A DNA stretch of 64,000 bases, from the NCBI GenBank assembly GCA_045636325.1, contig JAZTXH010000016.1:186001-250000 (forward strand), in the 5' to 3' direction. A program made the translations under genes and the position numbers. Below the pieces are notes generated by a model. The model worked only from the letters and a program-made list of their open reading frames with translations. It did no database searches and was not told the DNA's origin. This stretch comes from CAKSHP01 sp045636325. GTDB taxonomy: Bacteria > Bacillota > Clostridia > UBA1381 > UMGS1253. This document shows, piece by piece, positions 61,106-64,000 of this stretch (the first letter of the stretch is position 1; each line of letters opens with the position of its first letter).

Positions 61106-61714
61106 TTATGAAACTGCTGTTTGTTTTGGTATTACAGGCTTTTCGAGAGATTCGCTTTTTTCGTATTCATCGAACAGTTTATTGAGTGTAGGCCTACTTA
61201 CACCTAATTTTTTCGCAAGTTTCCCCTTTGATATTTTCCTACTCATATAGTCTTGATAATGGATATCAAAATCTTCTATCTTGATGGGCTTTCTTCCCTT
61301 ATAAACTCCACGCTTTTTGGCCTCTTTTATCCCGTCTGCCTGACGCTCGCGGATGTTTTCGCGTTCGAGTTCGGCGCAACACCCAAGAATAGAACAGAAA
61401 AATTTTGCAGTTTTATCGTTGTCGGAGATTGTAATATTTTCTTTAATAGAAGTAAGTTTTACTTTTTTCTCAATGAGTATATCAATAATTTCTAACATAT
61501 GTTTAAGTGACCTTGATATTCTCGAAAATGAATAAATATAAATGTGGTCTCCCTCACGAACAAAATTTAGCATTTCTTGTAATTGTGGTCTATCCATATT
61601 TTTACCACTAATCTTTTCTTCAAAAATACGTTCAGGTTTATATGGTTCAATACTTGCTCTCTGCATTTCTAAATTTTGTGTATCAGAACTAACTCTAATG
61701 TAGGAAACAATCAT
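61106..61714 (-). CDS. Small serine recombinase (resolvase/invertase family)
   Basis: A 202-residue recombinase. The catalytic serine lies in YIRVSSDTQNLEMQ (S9 or S10), with GKNMDRPQLQEMLNFVREGD, YSFSRISRSLKHMLEIIDIL and AELERENIRERQADGIKEAK completing the catalytic domain (1-140). A C-terminal HTH (KGKLAKKLGVSRPTLNKLFDEY) follows. The size is that of Tn3-type resolvases and Hin-type invertases, not large integrases, so it would resolve or invert DNA within the element. AAGGAG precedes the start. Confidence 0.9.
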   Translation of the reverse strand: MIVSYIRVSSDTQNLEMQRASIEPYKPERIFEEKISGKNMDRPQLQEMLNFVREGDHIYIYSFSRISRSLKHMLEIIDILIEKKVKLTSIKENITISDNDKTAKFFCSILGCCAELERENIRERQADGIKEAKKRGVYKGRKPIKIEDFDIHYQDYMSRKISKGKLAKKLGVSRPTLNKLFDEYEKSESLEKPVIPKQTAVS

Positions 61715-61941
61715 ACCACTTATTTAACTCCTTTGCTTTTGTTGGTCACAGTGTAACTCTTCAGTATGCCTTTCGTCAAGCTAAAGTTAACTTGGTTTAC
61801 AAATCGTAAAGAAATGTGAAAAACAACCCTATTTTTAATAGTTTTTCTGGGTGTTATGACAGTTAAAGTTAGAGTATAGTCTATTTTTACGGAAAAGCCA
61901 TTGCCTTTTCATCGCAAATAGAGTATACTAAAAATAAACTA
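61715..61941. other. Divergent intergenic region of recombinase and methyltransferase fusion
   Basis: AT-rich with no gene. A recombinase promoter and binding sites are expected here, but I find no clean TTGACA-TATAAT pair. Confidence 0.35.
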
Positions 61942-61965
61942 TAATGAATAAAAAGTGGGTATAAT
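61942..61965 (+). repeat. Island motif copy 5
   Basis: TAATGAATAAAAAGTGGGTATAAT ends directly at the ATG of the fusion gene, so here the motif replaces the ribosome-site region. Confidence 0.7.
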
Positions 61966-63924
61966 ATGTTTTTTGTTTTTTCAGGACCGACAGGTGAAGA
62001 TTTTGATATATCTAATGAGCAAAAAATCAAACTAAAAAAGGAAATCCTTAAACTCCTTGCCGATAAATATGAGGGCGAAATATGTTCGTTTAATATCAAA
62101 GCCGATGATTGCTTGGGGATAGTTGCAACTGAAGCGTGTTTAGAGTTTATTGAGGCAAATAACATCAAGGACTATAAGATTAGGTTTATCTGCACATACG
62201 CAGGTGATTTCTCTCTTATGACGAAAGAAACACAGGCTTTTTATAATACAACCATTGATAGTTTGAAAATGGAGAATAATCGATGTGTAGTTGACGTAAC
62301 AAACGGGCTTATTACTGTTACGGACAGCAGAAAAGATATGATACAACGTTATGACAACTACCATTGTATAATGTATTCACAAAATGCGGATTTTTATATA
62401 ACTTATTATAATCAGCAAAAATGTGGTGATAAAGTATTTTTGAAGGATGTTAACAAATGGTATTTTAGTTCTAAAAAATGCATTAATCTCTATCCTGTTG
62501 TCAGCAAAAGCTATACTGCATGCAATACTACGGGTGTTAGAAAAAGGAAAAATTCCTCAAAATATTATTATCGTATTAAATGCAAGTTACCTGACGGAAC
62601 ACCTATAAACATTGAGAAAGGTTCTTTTCTTACAGAGGCATTGGCTGCAAAAGCACGCAGAGAACATTTAATTGCCCTAACAACACAGAATTGTGAAGAC
62701 AGTAATAGAACGGTTGATGATGTTTTTCAGGAGTTTATTGACGCTACCTGTCATAATAAACCCAGTCTAAAGAAAAAGTATATTTCTTGTTATAATTCGA
62801 GATTTAAGACGGCATTGGGGAAATTGCATATTGGCGAAACAGAAAAAACTCTTAACATACTATTTGACGGATTATACAACCATAAACTTCCTGACAATAG
62901 AAGTAATGGTGAAAAAATATTGTTTTCATCGTCTTATGTACAAGGCCTGAAAGCAATGCTGTTTAATTTTTATGATTACGCTTACAATATGAAGTATATC
63001 TGTTCCCATCCAATGTATGCTCTGACGAGTGAGCGATATGTTAATCCCAAAAAAGCGACATGTTTAAAAGAAAAGAATAAATCCATAGAACCTTTATTTG
63101 CCTACCTTGGAAACAAGCATAAATTATTACCAGATATACAAAAATTATTTCCAAAAGATTTCCATTTTTTTGTTGACTTGTTTGGTGGCTCAAGTGTTGT
63201 TGGAATAAACACAGATGCAAAACAAATCATCATCAATGATAGTAGTCTGTTTTTAATAGGAATTTACAAAGGAATACAGGCAACAACTCCTGAAGCTGCT
63301 TGGAACCTAATTGAAGCAATTATAAATAAATATTCGCTTGACGAACGGAATGAAAGCGGATATTACACTTGTAGGAATGAGTACAACAACATTCCGTATG
63401 AAAAACGATGCACAGAGTTCTGGTATTGGGGGTTGGTGTTGGTCTGGTGTAGTTTCAATCGAAGTACGGTACAGTTCAACCAACAAAAAGAATACAACGC
63501 ACCCTTTGGTTTTAATAAGGTGAACTTTAATTTGGCAAAGCGGAAGTTTTTTGCTTTTTCTCGAAAGGTGTTTGGTAGCAAAATTATTTTTACTTGTGAA
63601 GATTATAAAATCGTAAAGATACCAGAAAATTCTTTTGTATATGTTGACCCTCCATATCTCATTACTACTGCAACCTATAATAAGGGTTGGGATGAGCAGG
63701 CGGAAAGAGAACTATATTCTTATTTAGAAAATTTAAATAATAACGGCGTGAAGTGGGCAATGTCAAATGTTTTTGAAAATAATGGAAACAAACATCCCAC
63801 ATTACCTGAATGGGTAAGGGAAAATGGATACAAGGTTCATTATTTGGAAAGTGAATATATACATGCTAATTTTAGGCGTAAAAACAAAGGAAAAACTGTA
63901 GAAGTATTAGTTACAAACTATTAA
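61966..63924 (+). CDS. Fusion of possible SLOG-like domain, integrase DNA-binding domains and D12 adenine methyltransferase
   Basis: A single 652-residue frame. Residues 1-180 may be a SLOG/DUF1273-like fold (IVATEACLEFIEA, RYDNYHCIMYSQNADFYITYYN), low certainty. Residues 187-240 (VRKRKNSSKYYYRIKCKLPDG, TEALAAKARREHLIALT) look like the AP2-type arm-binding domain, and 248-375 (TVDDVFQEFIDATCHNKPSL, LFNFYDYAYNMKYICSHPM) like the SAM-like core-binding domain of tyrosine integrases. The integrase catalytic domain is absent. Residues 378-652 are a D12-class N6-adenine methyltransferase with YLGNKHKLLPDI, DLFGGSSVVG and DPPY (561-564). No ribosome site is visible. Confidence 0.8.
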   Translation: MFFVFSGPTGEDFDISNEQKIKLKKEILKLLADKYEGEICSFNIKADDCLGIVATEACLEFIEANNIKDYKIRFICTYAGDFSLMTKETQAFYNTTIDSLKMENNRCVVDVTNGLITVTDSRKDMIQRYDNYHCIMYSQNADFYITYYNQQKCGDKVFLKDVNKWYFSSKKCINLYPVVSKSYTACNTTGVRKRKNSSKYYYRIKCKLPDGTPINIEKGSFLTEALAAKARREHLIALTTQNCEDSNRTVDDVFQEFIDATCHNKPSLKKKYISCYNSRFKTALGKLHIGETEKTLNILFDGLYNHKLPDNRSNGEKILFSSSYVQGLKAMLFNFYDYAYNMKYICSHPMYALTSERYVNPKKATCLKEKNKSIEPLFAYLGNKHKLLPDIQKLFPKDFHFFVDLFGGSSVVGINTDAKQIIINDSSLFLIGIYKGIQATTPEAAWNLIEAIINKYSLDERNESGYYTCRNEYNNIPYEKRCTEFWYWGLVLVWCSFNRSTVQFNQQKEYNAPFGFNKVNFNLAKRKFFAFSRKVFGSKIIFTCEDYKIVKIPENSFVYVDPPYLITTATYNKGWDEQAERELYSYLENLNNNGVKWAMSNVFENNGNKHPTLPEWVRENGYKVHYLESEYIHANFRRKNKGKTVEVLVTNY

Positions 63925-63958
63925 ATAAGCACTCTCTGGATTTCAGAGAGTGCTTATT
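63924..63958 (+). terminator. Terminator after the methyltransferase fusion
   Basis: AATAAGCACTCTCTG (63924-63938) and its complement (63944-63958) pair around a five-base loop, then T-rich sequence. It starts at the last base of the stop codon. The remaining 40 bases show nothing. Confidence 0.88.
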
Positions 63959-64000
63959 TTTTCATTTAAGTATGCGTAAAAGAAAAAATAAATATTTTCT

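Noticed and set aside
46430..61965. Reading the five island motifs as ordinary sigma-A promoters
   Set aside because: TATA-like bases resemble a -10, but none has a plausible -35 at 16-18 bp, and the best-conserved part is AATAAATAGTGGG, outside both boxes.
61942..61965. Treating GTGGG in motif copy 5 as the ribosome site of the fusion gene
   Set aside because: It pairs poorly with the 16S anti-Shine-Dalgarno and the other motif copies stand too far from, or without, a start codon.
61966..63924. Calling the fusion protein a tyrosine integrase
   Set aside because: The arm- and core-binding regions are present, but the Arg-His-Arg-Tyr catalytic domain is missing and replaced by a DPPY methyltransferase.

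Overview
The window reads as chromosome of a low-GC, anaerobic, fermentative Clostridia (Bacillota), probably an uncultured gut lineage. The evidence is pyruvate formate-lyase with its activase, pyruvate phosphate dikinase, RNase J, a manganese catalase, the paired radical-SAM proteins of the TIGR03960/TIGR03936 type, SpoVAC, a SpoIIID-like gene, strong AGGAGG ribosome sites and sigma-A promoters close to TTGACA-17-TATAAT. The atp operon encodes a c subunit with the complete Na+ ligand signature, so the ATP synthase is predicted to use sodium.

Positions 1-45,400 are ordinary core genome. In order they hold: an ABC exporter tail; tRNA-Leu(CAA); a VOC/radical-SAM operon; O-acetylhomoserine sulfhydrylase with RNase J; a CDF metal transporter; an AGCS symporter; a heterodimeric ABC exporter with one degenerate ATP site; Mn catalase; CoaX with a phosphoesterase; L28; a divergent XRE repressor / secreted stalk-domain pair sharing three operator-like palindromes; PPDK; an unlisted 50-aa secreted peptide; an aminotransferase; TrpS; a TagO-like transferase and WecB leading into a ten-gene atp operon; DUF1846; AEC permease; an FAD protein; HAD, RpiB-like and TtcA-like genes; pflBA behind two matched promoters; SpoVAC; D-lactate dehydrogenase; and Mrp.

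From about 45.4 kb to the window end the sequence is an accessory island. Its left edge coincides with a decayed rhodanese gene and a SpoIIID-like gene whose second half does not match the family. By eye I found no CCGG tetramer from 45,161 to 64,000, against 18 in the first 6.8 kb. This fits the C5 methyltransferase plus HpaII-family endonuclease (CCGG) that the island carries. Next come small Cys-rich, RHH and HNH genes, then a seven-gene operon (52,774-60,456): an RHH repressor, a membrane TIR protein with a predicted extracellular RCC1 propeller, an SPFH protein with two zinc ribbons, a four-helix membrane protein, two further zinc-ribbon proteins and a SIR2-like protein. A serine recombinase follows. 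Last is a 652-aa protein joining a possible SLOG-like domain, the two DNA-binding domains of a tyrosine integrase and a D12-class adenine methyltransferase.

The operon pairs a TIR domain and a SIR2 domain, both NAD+-handling families used in anti-phage immunity, with membrane-scaffold proteins. It is the best candidate for an undescribed system. A 22-24 bp motif (consensus TAAAGAATAAATAGTGGGTATA) occurs five times on one strand, only in the island, mostly just before or between its gene blocks.
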